Source of the DNA: an uncultured Aquimarina sp.
Lineage (GTDB): Bacteria > Bacteroidota > Bacteroidia > Flavobacteriales > Flavobacteriaceae
Direction: 5' to 3'
Assembly: GCA_947501475.1 (NCBI GenBank)
Contig: CANMWA010000002.1
Span: forward strand, 248,001 to 312,000
DNA length: 64,000 nt
Shown one piece after another: positions 36,300 to 45,712 of this stretch (position 1 is its first letter; each line of letters starts with the position of its first letter). The notes under the pieces were generated by a model. The model was not told the DNA's origin. It worked only from the letters and a program-made list of their open reading frames with translations, and made no database searches. Position numbers and translations under genes: made by a program.

Positions 36300-36595
36300 T
36301 ACAGAAATTATAATAAAAATACTATTTCTACTCAAATCTTAGGTAGGGTATATGATTAATAAAACGTTTTATAATAGAGAATCTAATAAAAAAAATTAGA
36401 TAACATTACTAAATAGGTAGTTTCACTATTAAAAAATTACAAAAAACACAATTTACGAATATCTAATATACAGATATATAGATAATTAAAATATTTTTGT
36501 ACATTTGCCGAGCCTACCCCAGTAAACTAATTATTAAATATAAGCAACCAAAGTAAAGTAATTGCATCTAATAATTATAAACTAACAAATCTATT
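36300..36595. other. Intergenic region, 296 bases
   Basis: AT-rich spacer with a plus-strand -7 element at 36492-36499 and a roughly 90-base leader before the ATG at 36596. I see no ORF or strong hairpin. Confidence 0.4.
36492..36499 (+). promoter_or_regulatory. -7 element of the 54-residue protein gene
   Basis: TATTTTTG, a TAnnTTTG match. No -33 TTTG is seen at the usual distance. It points to the small gene at 36596-36760. Confidence 0.45.
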
Positions 36596-36760
36596 ATGAT
36601 TACATTTTTACTAATATTAGGAGGTCTTGTTACATTCAATTTTATCCTCCTGCGATTTAGCATGCAATCAGTCAATACTGATAAAAGTAAGGCCAAAAAA
36701 GCAAAAATTAATTCTATTGCTGATAAGTCGAAATCTGAAGAAATTCCTAACGCAGCATAA
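36596..36760 (+). CDS. Small membrane protein, 54 residues
   Basis: ATG at 36596 and TAA at 36758-36760 bound a frame starting MITFLLILGGLVTFNFILL, a single membrane helix. A charged Lys/Ser/Asp-rich tail (TDKSKAKKAKINSIADK) follows. Only three bases separate its stop from the stop of the convergent ung gene. A -7 element lies about 100 bases upstream. A small single-pass membrane protein with a cytoplasmic tail is likely; function unknown. Confidence 0.65.
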   Translation: MITFLLILGGLVTFNFILLRFSMQSVNTDKSKAKKAKINSIADKSKSEEIPNAA

Positions 36761-36763
36761 TCA

Positions 36764-37429
36764 TTACCATTCTACAATAGATTGATTCGTTTTAAGTAAA
36801 TATTGATTTGCTTGACTAAAATGTTTATTTCCAAACCAGTACCCTCTATTTGCACTTAATGGTGAGGGGTGACCACTAGCTAGTATACAATGTTTTGTTT
36901 TATTGATCTTAGCTCCTTTTTTCTTTGCATAACCTCCCCATAATAAAAAAACAATATTTTCTTTCTTATCAGAAATTGTTTCGATAACAGCATCAGTAAA
37001 GCTTTCCCATCCTTTCTTTTGATGAGATCCAGCTTGATGAGCCCTTACTGTTAAAGTAGCATTCAATAATAATACCCCTTGCTTTGCCCATCGCTGTAAA
37101 TTTCCGTTCGACGGAAATGGAACTCCTATATCAGTTTCAATTTCTTTAAAAATATTAACTAATGATGGCGGCATTGCAATACCATCATTAACAGAGAAAC
37201 ACAAACCATTTGCCTGTCCCTCTCCATGATAAGGATCCTGACCAATGATTACCACTCTAGTATTGTCGAAGCTACAATAATCAAAAGCAGAAAAAATTTC
37301 TGTGCCTTTTGGATAACAGGTATTCGTACTATACTCTTCTTTTACAAAAGCCGCTAATTCAGAAAAATATGGCTTATCAAATTCGCCTTTAAGTTGCTCT
37401 TTCCAACCAGTTTCAATATTTACATTCAT
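36764..37429 (-). CDS. ung: Uracil-DNA glycosylase
   Basis: A 221-residue family-1 UDG. The water-activating motif GQDPYHGEGQANGLCFSV (Asp and His of GQDPYHG at about residues 60-66) and the C-terminal HPSPLSANRGYWFGNKHF (catalytic His and DNA-intercalation region) are both present. Length is normal. It removes uracil from DNA to start base-excision repair. It is divergent from mutS2 across 88 bases, a pairing of two DNA-maintenance genes. Confidence 0.97.
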   Translation of the reverse strand: MNVNIETGWKEQLKGEFDKPYFSELAAFVKEEYSTNTCYPKGTEIFSAFDYCSFDNTRVVIIGQDPYHGEGQANGLCFSVNDGIAMPPSLVNIFKEIETDIGVPFPSNGNLQRWAKQGVLLLNATLTVRAHQAGSHQKKGWESFTDAVIETISDKKENIVFLLWGGYAKKKGAKINKTKHCILASGHPSPLSANRGYWFGNKHFSQANQYLLKTNQSIVEW

Positions 37430-37433
37430 ATAG

Positions 37434-37465
37434 TTGTCAAAAAATTATAGCAATTGTGTACTTTT
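37434..37465 (+). promoter_or_regulatory. Promoter of mutS2
   Basis: TTG at 37434-37436, then 21 bases, then TACTTTTG (37458-37465), a full TAnnTTTG match. Predicted start is about 45 bases before the ATG at 37518. Confidence 0.65.
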
Positions 37466-37517
37466 GTTTCGTTCAAAAATCGATGGAAGATAACCCAAAA
37501 ATAGGGTAAATAAAAGT

Positions 37518-39692
37518 ATGATTCGTATTTCTAAAAAAACACTAGACGATCTTGAATTTGATACAATACTTAATCATATTGCAGAACAATGCAATACAGA
37601 CTTAGGCAAATCAAAAGCGTTACAGATTGTCCCTTATAGTAGTAAAGAACTGTTACATATAGCATTACAAGAAGTATTTGAATATAAATCATCGTACTTA
37701 AATGACTCTCGTATCCCAAATCATGGATTTGATAGTATTAGTAAAGAAATTAAATTACTCAATATAGAAAATACATTCCTAGAAGCTTCTAATCTAAAAA
37801 GGTTGGTATCTATTAGTCGTACAGTAAACGAAATCCTTCTTTTCCTGAAAAAAAACACAGAACTATATCCTTTTTTACATAAAACATCTTCTCAATTACC
37901 ACTTACAAAAGAAATTATCAATTTAATTGAGGTTATAGTAGATAAGTTTGGTGAAGTAAAAGATAATGCCTCTCCTATTCTTCTAAGGGTAAGAAAAGAA
38001 ATTAATATCGTTCAATCAAAACTAAACGGAAGTTTTGGAAAAGATCTTACTCGATACAATAGTCTGGGATATCTAGATGAAATTAAAGAAAGTGTCGTAG
38101 ACAATCGAAGAGTTTTAGCGGTAACTGCTATGTATCGTCGCAAAGTAAAAGGGGCGATTATGGGTAATTCTAAAACCGGAAGTATCGTCTACATTGAACC
38201 TGAAGCTACCTTACAATATAGTAGAGAACTTAGTAATCTTCAGTATGAAGAACGTGAAGAAATTGTAAAAATACTAAAAGACCTAACCAACAAACTGCGC
38301 CCTTTTATTGAGCTTTTAGAACAATATCAGGAATACTTAAGTGATATTGATGTGGTTTCATCAAAATCAAAATATGCGAATCGGCTTAATGCAGTACTAC
38401 CAAAAATAACAGAGAATAGAGAATTAACTTATAAAGATGCATACCATCCACTACTCTATCTCACTAATAAAGCAAAAGGAGAAAAAACACACCCACAAAC
38501 AATATCCTTAGATCAGAAAAACAGAATAATTGTAATTTCTGGTCCTAATGCAGGAGGTAAAAGTATCACCTTAAAAACTATAGGTTTATTACAAGTGATG
38601 TTACAAAGCGGTATGTTAATCCCTGTGCATGAATATAGTAGAGCATGTATATTTGATAGTGTATTAACAGATATTGGTGACAATCAATCTATAGAAAATC
38701 ATCTAAGCACCTATAGCTATCGCTTGAAAAACATGAATTATTTTTTAAAAAAATGTAACAATAGAACGCTTTTTCTTATTGATGAATTTGGTACAGGTAG
38801 TGATCCAGAATTGGGAGGTGCGCTAGCCGAAGCTTTTTTAGAAATTTTTTATGAGCGAGAATCATTCGGAATTATAACCACACATTATGCAAATCTAAAA
38901 ATGCTTGCCAATGAATTACCAAATATGACTAATGCCAATATGCTTTTTGATGCAAAGACATTAGAACCATTATTTAAATTATATCTAGGTGAAGCCGGGA
39001 GTTCATTTACTTTTGAAGTAGCGCAAAAAAACGGGATACCATATAGCTTGATTAATAAAGCAAAGAAAAAAGTTGAGCGAGGTAAAATTCGTTTTGATAA
39101 AAGTATTGCTAATTTGCAAAAAGAACGATCAAAACTACAGAAAACAACTTCATCGTTAAAAACAAAAGAACAAAAAACCGAAGAAGAAAAGGAGCGATTA
39201 GAAAAAACAAATGAGCGAATACAGCGCAAGCTAGAAAGCTATCAAGAATTGTATGACAGTAATCAACGAATGATCTATCTGGGGCAAAAACTTGATGATA
39301 TTAGCGAAAAATACTTCAACAACAAAAAAAAACGTGAATTGATTGATGAGTTTATGAAAATCGTTCAAGTTGAGAATTCTAAACGAAAAAAACAATCGGT
39401 AAAGCAACGTGCCGTAGAAAAGGCTAAAGAAAAGAAAGTTGTTGAAGAGGTAGTCAAAAAAGTAAAAGTTATTCGTGAAAAGAAGAAAGAAGAGAAAAAA
39501 AAGGAAGAAAAAATAGAACAACAAAAACCAAAAATTACTCTTAAGATTGGTGATCGTGTACGAATGATCGATGGTAAATCTGTTGGAACTATAGACACTC
39601 TAGAAAAAGGAAAAGCAGTTGTGAATTACGGGATTTTTACTACTAATGTAGCTGTTGATCAATTAGAATTTGTAGAGCCAAAAAAGAAATAA
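37518..39692 (+). CDS. mutS2: MutS2 family DNA-binding ATPase
   Basis: The 724-residue protein has the MutS-family ATPase: Walker A in VISGPNAGGKSITLKT near residue 340 and Walker B in LFLIDEFGTGSDPELGGALAEAF near 420. A long charged coiled coil (about 520-680, rich in Lys/Glu) follows, with a C-terminal IGDRVRMIDGKSVGTI tail of KOW-like type. The Smr nuclease domain of classic MutS2 is absent, as is common in Bacteroidetes. Role in recombination control or ribosome rescue is known for other MutS2 proteins, not shown here. Confidence 0.93.
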   Translation: MIRISKKTLDDLEFDTILNHIAEQCNTDLGKSKALQIVPYSSKELLHIALQEVFEYKSSYLNDSRIPNHGFDSISKEIKLLNIENTFLEASNLKRLVSISRTVNEILLFLKKNTELYPFLHKTSSQLPLTKEIINLIEVIVDKFGEVKDNASPILLRVRKEINIVQSKLNGSFGKDLTRYNSLGYLDEIKESVVDNRRVLAVTAMYRRKVKGAIMGNSKTGSIVYIEPEATLQYSRELSNLQYEEREEIVKILKDLTNKLRPFIELLEQYQEYLSDIDVVSSKSKYANRLNAVLPKITENRELTYKDAYHPLLYLTNKAKGEKTHPQTISLDQKNRIIVISGPNAGGKSITLKTIGLLQVMLQSGMLIPVHEYSRACIFDSVLTDIGDNQSIENHLSTYSYRLKNMNYFLKKCNNRTLFLIDEFGTGSDPELGGALAEAFLEIFYERESFGIITTHYANLKMLANELPNMTNANMLFDAKTLEPLFKLYLGEAGSSFTFEVAQKNGIPYSLINKAKKKVERGKIRFDKSIANLQKERSKLQKTTSSLKTKEQKTEEEKERLEKTNERIQRKLESYQELYDSNQRMIYLGQKLDDISEKYFNNKKKRELIDEFMKIVQVENSKRKKQSVKQRAVEKAKEKKVVEEVVKKVKVIREKKKEEKKKEEKIEQQKPKITLKIGDRVRMIDGKSVGTIDTLEKGKAVVNYGIFTTNVAVDQLEFVEPKKK

Positions 39693-39766
39693 TTTTGATC
39701 ATACGATATAACAATCCCTTCTTGTTAAAGTATCCTTAAACCACAATTCTGACAGTATTACTTTTA

Positions 39767-39774
39767 TATATTTG
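39767..39774 (+). promoter_or_regulatory. -7 element of the PIG-L deacetylase gene
   Basis: TATATTTG, a full TAnnTTTG match, 32 bases before the ATG at 39806. No convincing -33 TTG. Confidence 0.5.
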
Positions 39775-39805
39775 GAATTATTAGTTAAAAATTGCAACCA
39801 AAATC

Positions 39806-42304
39806 ATGCGAAAATTACTTCTTGTAATCAGTTTCAGTATTATATTACCATTTCTTGCCAAAGCGCAACAACCTCAAAAACCCAATGCATCAGAAATTCA
39901 TGAAGCTATTAAAAAACTTAATTTTTTAGGCTCAGTTTTATATGTAGCGGCACATCCCGACGATGAAAACACAAGGCTTATTTCATATATGGCTAATCAT
40001 GTAAAAGCAAGAACCGCATACTTATCTATGACTCGTGGAGATGGTGGACAAAATCTTGTTGGTCCAGAAATAAGAGAACTTTTAGGTGTCATTAGGACAC
40101 AAGAGTTATTAGCCGCTCGTAGAACCGATGGAGGCGAACAACTATTTACTCGTGCCAATGATTTTGGATATTCAAAACATCCAGACGAAACACTGACCAT
40201 TTGGGATAAAAAAGAAGTTTTAAGTGATGTTGTATGGGCTATCCGGAAATTTAGACCCGATGTGATTATCAATCGTTTTAATCATAGAACACCAGGTTCT
40301 ACACATGGTCACCATACTTCTTCTGCGATGCTTAGTGTAGAAGCTTTCGACTTAGTTTCAGATAAAACTATATATCCTGATCAACTTAAACATGTAGATA
40401 CATGGCAACCAACACGTTTATTTTTTAATACTTCATGGTGGTTCTACGGAAGTAGAGAAAATTTTGAAAAAGCTGATAAATCAAAATTATTAGAGTTTGA
40501 TACCGGAGTATATTATCCTGCTTTAGGGCTTTCTAATACAGAAATTGCTTCTCTAAGTCGCAGTCAACATAAATCGCAAGGGTTTGGTAGTACTGGTAAT
40601 CGAGGAAAACAAAGTGAATATATAGAGCTTATCAAAGGAGAGTTGCCTAAAGATAAAACTAATATTTTTGAAGGAATAGATACTTCTTGGAATCGTATTA
40701 AAGGAGGACAAGCTATTGGCGATATCTTATATCAAGTAGAAAAAGACTTTGATTTCAGAAACCCTTCAGCTTCAATACCGCAATTAACAAAAGCATATCA
40801 ATTAATTCAACAGCTAGAAGATAACCATTGGAAAGCTGTTAAATCCAAAGAAATCAAAGCGATTATTGCAGCCGCAGCCGGCCTTTATCTAGAAGCTGTT
40901 TCATTATCATCAAATGTTACTAAAGGAAGTGAAGCTACTCTTAAGATTGAAGCTATAAATAGAAGTAATAGTAATATTGTTTTAAAATCTATACAAATAG
41001 ATGCAATTGGTATAAACGATACTTCAGAAAAAAAATTAGAAAACAATACAAAACAGGTTTTCGAATTTAAAGGTAAAATCCCTGAATCTTTAGACTATAC
41101 AAATCCGTATTGGCTTAATAATAAAGGTACTTTAGGAATGTATAAAGTTAGTGACCAAAAATTAATTGGTAAACCAGAAACAGATCATAAAATAAAAGCA
41201 TTATTTACAATAACCGTAGAAGGTATTCCCTTCTCATTTTCTAAAGAAGTAGTTTATAAAACTAATGATCCTGTAAAAGGTGAAGTATACAAACCTTTTG
41301 AAATCACCCCTATAGTTTCTGCTAGTATTAAGGATAAGGTAATTATTTATGCAAATGGACTATCAAAACAAATACCTGTGACCATAAAAGCAGGAAAAGC
41401 CAATATCACAGGAACTGTTTCCTTAGCACACCCCAAAGATTGGAAAGTGTCTCCAGAAAGTTTCAATGTTAATTTAACTCAAAAGGGAGAAGAAAAAATA
41501 GTAGTTTTCACACTAACATCTCCAGAAAATCAAAGTGAAGGATATATTTCTCCTATAATCGATATTAATGGAAAAAAATATGCTAAAGAAGTAGTTACTA
41601 TAGATTATGATCACATTCCATATCAGACAGTTGTATTGCCTTCAAAAACAAAAGTGGTACGACTGGATATTAAAAAGAAAGGTCAAAATATTGGTTATAT
41701 TGAAGGTGCAGGAGATGTAGTCCCTGAAAGTTTACAACAAATCGGATATAAAGTAACGACTATTGACCCAGGAGCTATTTCTACTGAAACTTTAAAATCT
41801 TTTGATGCTATTGTTGTAGGTATTAGAGCATATAATACCATTGAAGAATTAAAATTTAAGCAACAATATCTCTTAGAATATGTAAAGAATGGAGGCAATC
41901 TAATTGTTCAATACAATACCAGCCATAGACTAAAAGTAACTGATAATCTTGGGCCATATCCATTAAAATTATCCAGAGATCGCGTTACAGACGAAAATGC
42001 AAAAATTACTTTTTCAGCACCAAATCATCAGGTTTTAAATTCACCAAATAAAATTACACCAGATGATTTTAAAGGATGGGTACAAGAACGAGGATTGTAT
42101 TTTCCGAAGGAATGGTCAGAAGAATATACTGCAATTTTAGCTGCTAACGATAAAGGAGAATCTGTAAAGAAAGGCCCTCTACTAGTTGCTCAATACGGAA
42201 AAGGATTTTATGTCTATACAGGATTAAGCTTTTTTAGAGAATTTCCGGCAGGTGTATCTGGAGCATACCGCCTTTTTGCTAATATGCTATCTTTAGGAAA
42301 ATAA
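39806..42304 (+). CDS. Secreted PIG-L family deacetylase
   Basis: An 832-residue protein with a cleavable signal peptide (LLLVISFSIILPFLAKAQ). The zinc-site motif AAHPDDENTRL is near residue 53, with a matching late His in THGHHTSS near 170. This is the PIG-L/LmbE deacetylase domain. It is followed by Ig-like regions and a C-terminal ThuA-like glutamine-amidotransferase-fold region (FDAIVVGIRAYNTIEEL near 670). Periplasmic or surface deacetylation of an N-acetyl sugar is expected. It is followed by a small membrane protein, an SSS symporter and a Gfo/Idh/MocA oxidoreductase, so a sugar-uptake and breakdown set is likely. Confidence 0.88.
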   Translation: MRKLLLVISFSIILPFLAKAQQPQKPNASEIHEAIKKLNFLGSVLYVAAHPDDENTRLISYMANHVKARTAYLSMTRGDGGQNLVGPEIRELLGVIRTQELLAARRTDGGEQLFTRANDFGYSKHPDETLTIWDKKEVLSDVVWAIRKFRPDVIINRFNHRTPGSTHGHHTSSAMLSVEAFDLVSDKTIYPDQLKHVDTWQPTRLFFNTSWWFYGSRENFEKADKSKLLEFDTGVYYPALGLSNTEIASLSRSQHKSQGFGSTGNRGKQSEYIELIKGELPKDKTNIFEGIDTSWNRIKGGQAIGDILYQVEKDFDFRNPSASIPQLTKAYQLIQQLEDNHWKAVKSKEIKAIIAAAAGLYLEAVSLSSNVTKGSEATLKIEAINRSNSNIVLKSIQIDAIGINDTSEKKLENNTKQVFEFKGKIPESLDYTNPYWLNNKGTLGMYKVSDQKLIGKPETDHKIKALFTITVEGIPFSFSKEVVYKTNDPVKGEVYKPFEITPIVSASIKDKVIIYANGLSKQIPVTIKAGKANITGTVSLAHPKDWKVSPESFNVNLTQKGEEKIVVFTLTSPENQSEGYISPIIDINGKKYAKEVVTIDYDHIPYQTVVLPSKTKVVRLDIKKKGQNIGYIEGAGDVVPESLQQIGYKVTTIDPGAISTETLKSFDAIVVGIRAYNTIEELKFKQQYLLEYVKNGGNLIVQYNTSHRLKVTDNLGPYPLKLSRDRVTDENAKITFSAPNHQVLNSPNKITPDDFKGWVQERGLYFPKEWSEEYTAILAANDKGESVKKGPLLVAQYGKGFYVYTGLSFFREFPAGVSGAYRLFANMLSLGK

Positions 42305-42314
42305 ACTCAAGCCC

Positions 42315-42425
42315 ATGGAAGTATCAAAAGAAAAATTTGTCTGGAAAAAACTATACTCTGCAGTATTAATTGCTAATGCTATATATATTGTACTATTCTA
42401 TATGATCACAAGTATATTATCCTAA
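42315..42425 (+). CDS. Small membrane protein beside an SSS symporter, 36 residues
   Basis: ATG at 42315, TAA at 42423-42425. After a charged start (MEVSKEKFVWKKL) comes one hydrophobic helix (AVLIANAIYIVLFYMITSI). It lies 10 bases after the PIG-L gene and 35 bases before the symporter gene on the same strand. A small subunit or regulator of the symporter is a reasonable guess. Too short for database-free assignment. Confidence 0.65.
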   Translation: MEVSKEKFVWKKLYSAVLIANAIYIVLFYMITSILS

Positions 42426-42460
42426 TATTTTTTTTCTAATTAACTTATTTACAATACCAC

Positions 42461-44143
42461 ATGCAGACTATTGATTGGATCATCCTCATCGGAACTTTAC
42501 TATTTATCGTTTTATACGGAACCTGGAAAACCAAAGGAAGTAAAAATGTGCAAGAATACATTCGAGGAGGCAATGAAGCCAAATGGTGGACTATAGGGTT
42601 ATCGGTGATGGCAACACAAGCAAGTGCTATTACCTTTCTTTCGACTCCAGGTCAAGCATTTCATAGCGGTATGGGGTTTGTACAATTTTATTTTGGGCTT
42701 CCTATCGCAATGGTAATTATCTGTATGGTGTTCATCCCTTTGTACCATAAATTAAATGTGTATACCGCTTACGAATATCTAGAGAGTAGATTTGATTTAA
42801 AAACACGAAGTTTAACAGCTATCCTATTCTTAATACAACGAGGACTAGCAGCCGGAATAACCATTTTTGCGCCTGCCATTATATTATCTGCAGTATTAGG
42901 GTGGAATCTTACAACACTAAATATAATAATAGGAATATTAGTAATTATCTATACCGTTTCTGGCGGTACAAAAGCTGTAAGTGTAACTCAAAAACAGCAA
43001 ATGGCAATTATCTTCAGTGGTATGTTTATTGCCTTCTTTTTAATCATAAGTTATTTACCCGAAGGTGTTACTTTTTCTAAAGCATTAGATATAGCCGGAG
43101 CTAGTGGAAAGATGGATATCCTTGATTTTTCATTTAATCTCGATAATCGCTATACATTTTGGAGTGGTATAATTGGAGGTACTTTTTTAGCACTCTCCTA
43201 CTTTGGCACAGACCAAAGCCAGGTACAACGCTATTTATCTGGTAAATCAATAAAAGAAAGTCAGCTTGGCCTTTTATTTAATGGTTTATTAAAAGTGCCG
43301 ATGCAGTTTTTTATTCTGTTGGTAGGAGTTATGGTTTTTGTATTTTATCAATTTAATCCTTCTCCTTTAAATTTTAATCCAAAAGCAAAAGAAGTTATTG
43401 CAAATTCAGAATATGTGCAAGAATATGAAATTCTGGAAAATAAATTAGTTGAAACTAATAGCTTAAAAGAAACGTACATCAATAATTATTTAGCAGATAG
43501 CGAAACTTATAAGAATAAGACACTAATCAAAGATCTTAATATTAAAAATCAGCAGCTACGTGATGATGCTAAAGCACTTATCAAAAAAGCTGACCCAGAT
43601 CAAGAAACCAATGATAAGGATTATGTTTTTATTCATTTTATACTCAATAATCTTCCCCGTGGGTTAATTGGATTATTACTTGCTGTTATTTTATCAGCAG
43701 CTATGTCTTCTACCGCTTCAGAACTTAATGCTTTAGCTTCTACTACGGTAATTGATCTATACAAACGTAATGTCAAAGAAGAAAAAACTGAAAAACACTA
43801 TGTGAATGCTTCTAAATTTTTCACATTAGTATGGGGAATTCTTGCAATTCTTGTAGCTTGTTTCGCAAACCTATTTGACAACTTGATTCAATTAGTGAAT
43901 ATAATAGGTTCTATATTCTATGGAAATGTACTTGGTATTTTTCTGCTAGCTTTCTTTATAAAATATGTACATAGCAATGCCACTTTTATAGCAGCATTAA
44001 TAACGCAAGCAATTGTAATTATAGGCTGGTATTATGACTGGATGCCATACTTATGGCTAAACCTATTTGGATGTGTATTAGTAATGGCAATTGCAATGAT
44101 TATACAGCCAATTATAGGTTCAAAACCAAAAACTTCAAATTAA
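42461..44143 (+). CDS. Sodium:solute symporter (SSS family)
   Basis: The 560-residue membrane protein has about 13 segments. WTIGLSVMATQASAITFLSTPGQAF near residues 43-70 is the SSS substrate/Na+ region, and YFGTDQSQVQRYLSGKS near 247 is the conserved cytoplasmic loop. A long polar insertion (about residues 305-390) with coiled-coil-like character splits the later segments, unusual in length. Likely imports a sugar or acid linked to the adjacent PIG-L and oxidoreductase genes. Confidence 0.9.
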   Translation: MQTIDWIILIGTLLFIVLYGTWKTKGSKNVQEYIRGGNEAKWWTIGLSVMATQASAITFLSTPGQAFHSGMGFVQFYFGLPIAMVIICMVFIPLYHKLNVYTAYEYLESRFDLKTRSLTAILFLIQRGLAAGITIFAPAIILSAVLGWNLTTLNIIIGILVIIYTVSGGTKAVSVTQKQQMAIIFSGMFIAFFLIISYLPEGVTFSKALDIAGASGKMDILDFSFNLDNRYTFWSGIIGGTFLALSYFGTDQSQVQRYLSGKSIKESQLGLLFNGLLKVPMQFFILLVGVMVFVFYQFNPSPLNFNPKAKEVIANSEYVQEYEILENKLVETNSLKETYINNYLADSETYKNKTLIKDLNIKNQQLRDDAKALIKKADPDQETNDKDYVFIHFILNNLPRGLIGLLLAVILSAAMSSTASELNALASTTVIDLYKRNVKEEKTEKHYVNASKFFTLVWGILAILVACFANLFDNLIQLVNIIGSIFYGNVLGIFLLAFFIKYVHSNATFIAALITQAIVIIGWYYDWMPYLWLNLFGCVLVMAIAMIIQPIIGSKPKTSN

Positions 44144-44159
44144 TAAACTCAAAATAAAC

Positions 44160-45125
44160 GTGGTACACTGGGGAATTCTAGGTTGCGGAAAAATTGCTCA
44201 TAAATTCGCTAAGGACTTACTCACCATACATAATGCAAAACTACATGCCGTTGCGAGTAGAAGTCTTCATAAAGCTCAAGAGTTTGGAAACAATTATCAG
44301 ACTAGCTCTTGCTACGGAAGTTATGAAGAATTAAGTTTAGATCCAGAAATCGATGTCATCTATATTGCTACTCCACATGTTTTTCATTATGAAAACACCA
44401 TAATGTGTTTAAGCAATAAAAAAGCCGTTTTGTGTGAAAAACCTTTTGCAATGAATACCTCACAGGTTGAAAAAATGATTGCTCTTGCAAAGAAGAATCA
44501 AGTATTCCTTATGGAAGCGCTTTGGACATACTTCTTACCACATTACCAATATGTTTTAGACAAAATTGAATCTAAGGAGCTGGGAGAAGTAAAAGCACTA
44601 AAGGCAGATTTTGGTTTTTCAACTAGTTTTGACCCTGATGGCAGGGTATTTAATAAAAAATTAGGTGGTGGTAGTTTACTAGATGTAGGTATTTATCCAT
44701 TATTTGCAGCATTAAGTATTTTAGGTTATCCTGAAGAGATAAACGCCAAAGCTACAATCGGAAAAACAGGTGTTGATGAAACTTGTACTATGCAGCTTCA
44801 ATATAAAAAGGATGTTACTGCTTCATTATTTAGTGCTATTACCCAAAAAACGAATACTGAAGCCATTATAGAACTCGAAAAAGGAAGTATTATTATTAAT
44901 AGTAGATTTCATGAACCCTCTTCAGTAACTATTCAAAAAGAAGGGAAATCAGAGGTAATAGAATTTGAGGTAAACACAAACGGCTATAGCTTCGAGGCTA
45001 TCCACGTACAAGAAATGTTACTTCAAAATCGTACAGAAAGTACTATAATGACTTTCGAAAAAAGCATACAATTAATTACACTACTAGATACTGTTCGAGA
45101 TAAAATCGGGCTTCAATACCAGTAA
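44160..45125 (+). CDS. Gfo/Idh/MocA family oxidoreductase
   Basis: A 321-residue protein starting with GTG. The N-terminal Rossmann motif is GILGCGKIAHKF, the catalytic block VLCEKPFAMN near residue 93 holds the Glu-Lys-Pro, and GGGSLLDVGIYPL near 175 is typical of the family. It oxidises or reduces a sugar or inositol with NAD(P). It follows the symporter gene by 16 bases, so probably acts on the imported compound. No ATG start is available nearby. Confidence 0.9.
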   Translation: MVHWGILGCGKIAHKFAKDLLTIHNAKLHAVASRSLHKAQEFGNNYQTSSCYGSYEELSLDPEIDVIYIATPHVFHYENTIMCLSNKKAVLCEKPFAMNTSQVEKMIALAKKNQVFLMEALWTYFLPHYQYVLDKIESKELGEVKALKADFGFSTSFDPDGRVFNKKLGGGSLLDVGIYPLFAALSILGYPEEINAKATIGKTGVDETCTMQLQYKKDVTASLFSAITQKTNTEAIIELEKGSIIINSRFHEPSSVTIQKEGKSEVIEFEVNTNGYSFEAIHVQEMLLQNRTESTIMTFEKSIQLITLLDTVRDKIGLQYQ

Positions 45126-45161
45126 AAAATATCAATAACTTACAAATCGAGTGTTTTTATA

Positions 45162-45212
45162 TTACAAAATGTAAAAAATACTTTACATTTTGTAAAATTT
45201 AATTTACATTTG
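45162..45212 (+). promoter_or_regulatory. Repeated operator sites and promoter of the XRE unit
   Basis: Sites are TTACAAAATGTAAA (45162-45175), its exact reverse complement TTTACATTTTGTAA (45182-45195) and a third partial copy TTTACATTTG (45203-45212). Centres are about 20-21 bases apart, two helical turns, so a repressor could bind on one face. The third copy also contains the -7 box TACATTTG (45205-45212). The ATG at 45239 lies 26 bases after it. Confidence 0.72.
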
Positions 45213-45238
45213 TGCTCTTAATCAAAAAATCGAACAAG

Positions 45239-45712
45239 ATGAAATATCTATTATCAAACAAATTCAAGAAACTCGGTTGGATACTTTTTACTATAGGCAT
45301 CATTTTAGGAATCATTCATTCTATAAATGAGTATGAGTCTAATCTTTTAACCACCAAGGTGATTTCATTATTTCATTCAGATATTATTTCTTCTATGTCT
45401 AATAAAAATGGAATAATAAGTAGTATCGAGAATAGTATAGTAGATGAGCTAATCACTATTCTTATAATCATAGGAGGTTTATTAGTTTGCTTTTCTAAAG
45501 AAAAAATTGAAGATGAATTTATATCAAAAGTAAGACTAGATTCTCTTGCTTGGGCTATTATGGCAAACTACAGTATTCTACTATTTGCAACTATCTTTAT
45601 TTACGAAATAAGATATTTTCATGTATTAACCTACAATATGTTTACCCCTTTAATCATATTCATCTTACGGTTTAATTATGTAGTTTATAAAAAAGCTAGT
45701 CATGAAGAATAA
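45239..45712 (+). CDS. Four-helix membrane protein paired with an XRE regulator
   Basis: The frame is open from a GTG at 45212. I chose ATG at 45239, since the GTG overlaps the -7 box of the promoter. The 157-residue product has four hydrophobic segments: LGWILFTIGIILGII, LITILIIIGGLLVCF, WAIMANYSILLFATIFI and MFTPLIIFILRF. The stop overlaps the start of the XRE gene by 11 bases, so the two are tightly coupled. Membrane-protein/small-XRE pairs are widespread. The membrane partner may control the regulator or be its target. Confidence 0.72.
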   Translation: MKYLLSNKFKKLGWILFTIGIILGIIHSINEYESNLLTTKVISLFHSDIISSMSNKNGIISSIENSIVDELITILIIIGGLLVCFSKEKIEDEFISKVRLDSLAWAIMANYSILLFATIFIYEIRYFHVLTYNMFTPLIIFILRFNYVVYKKASHEE

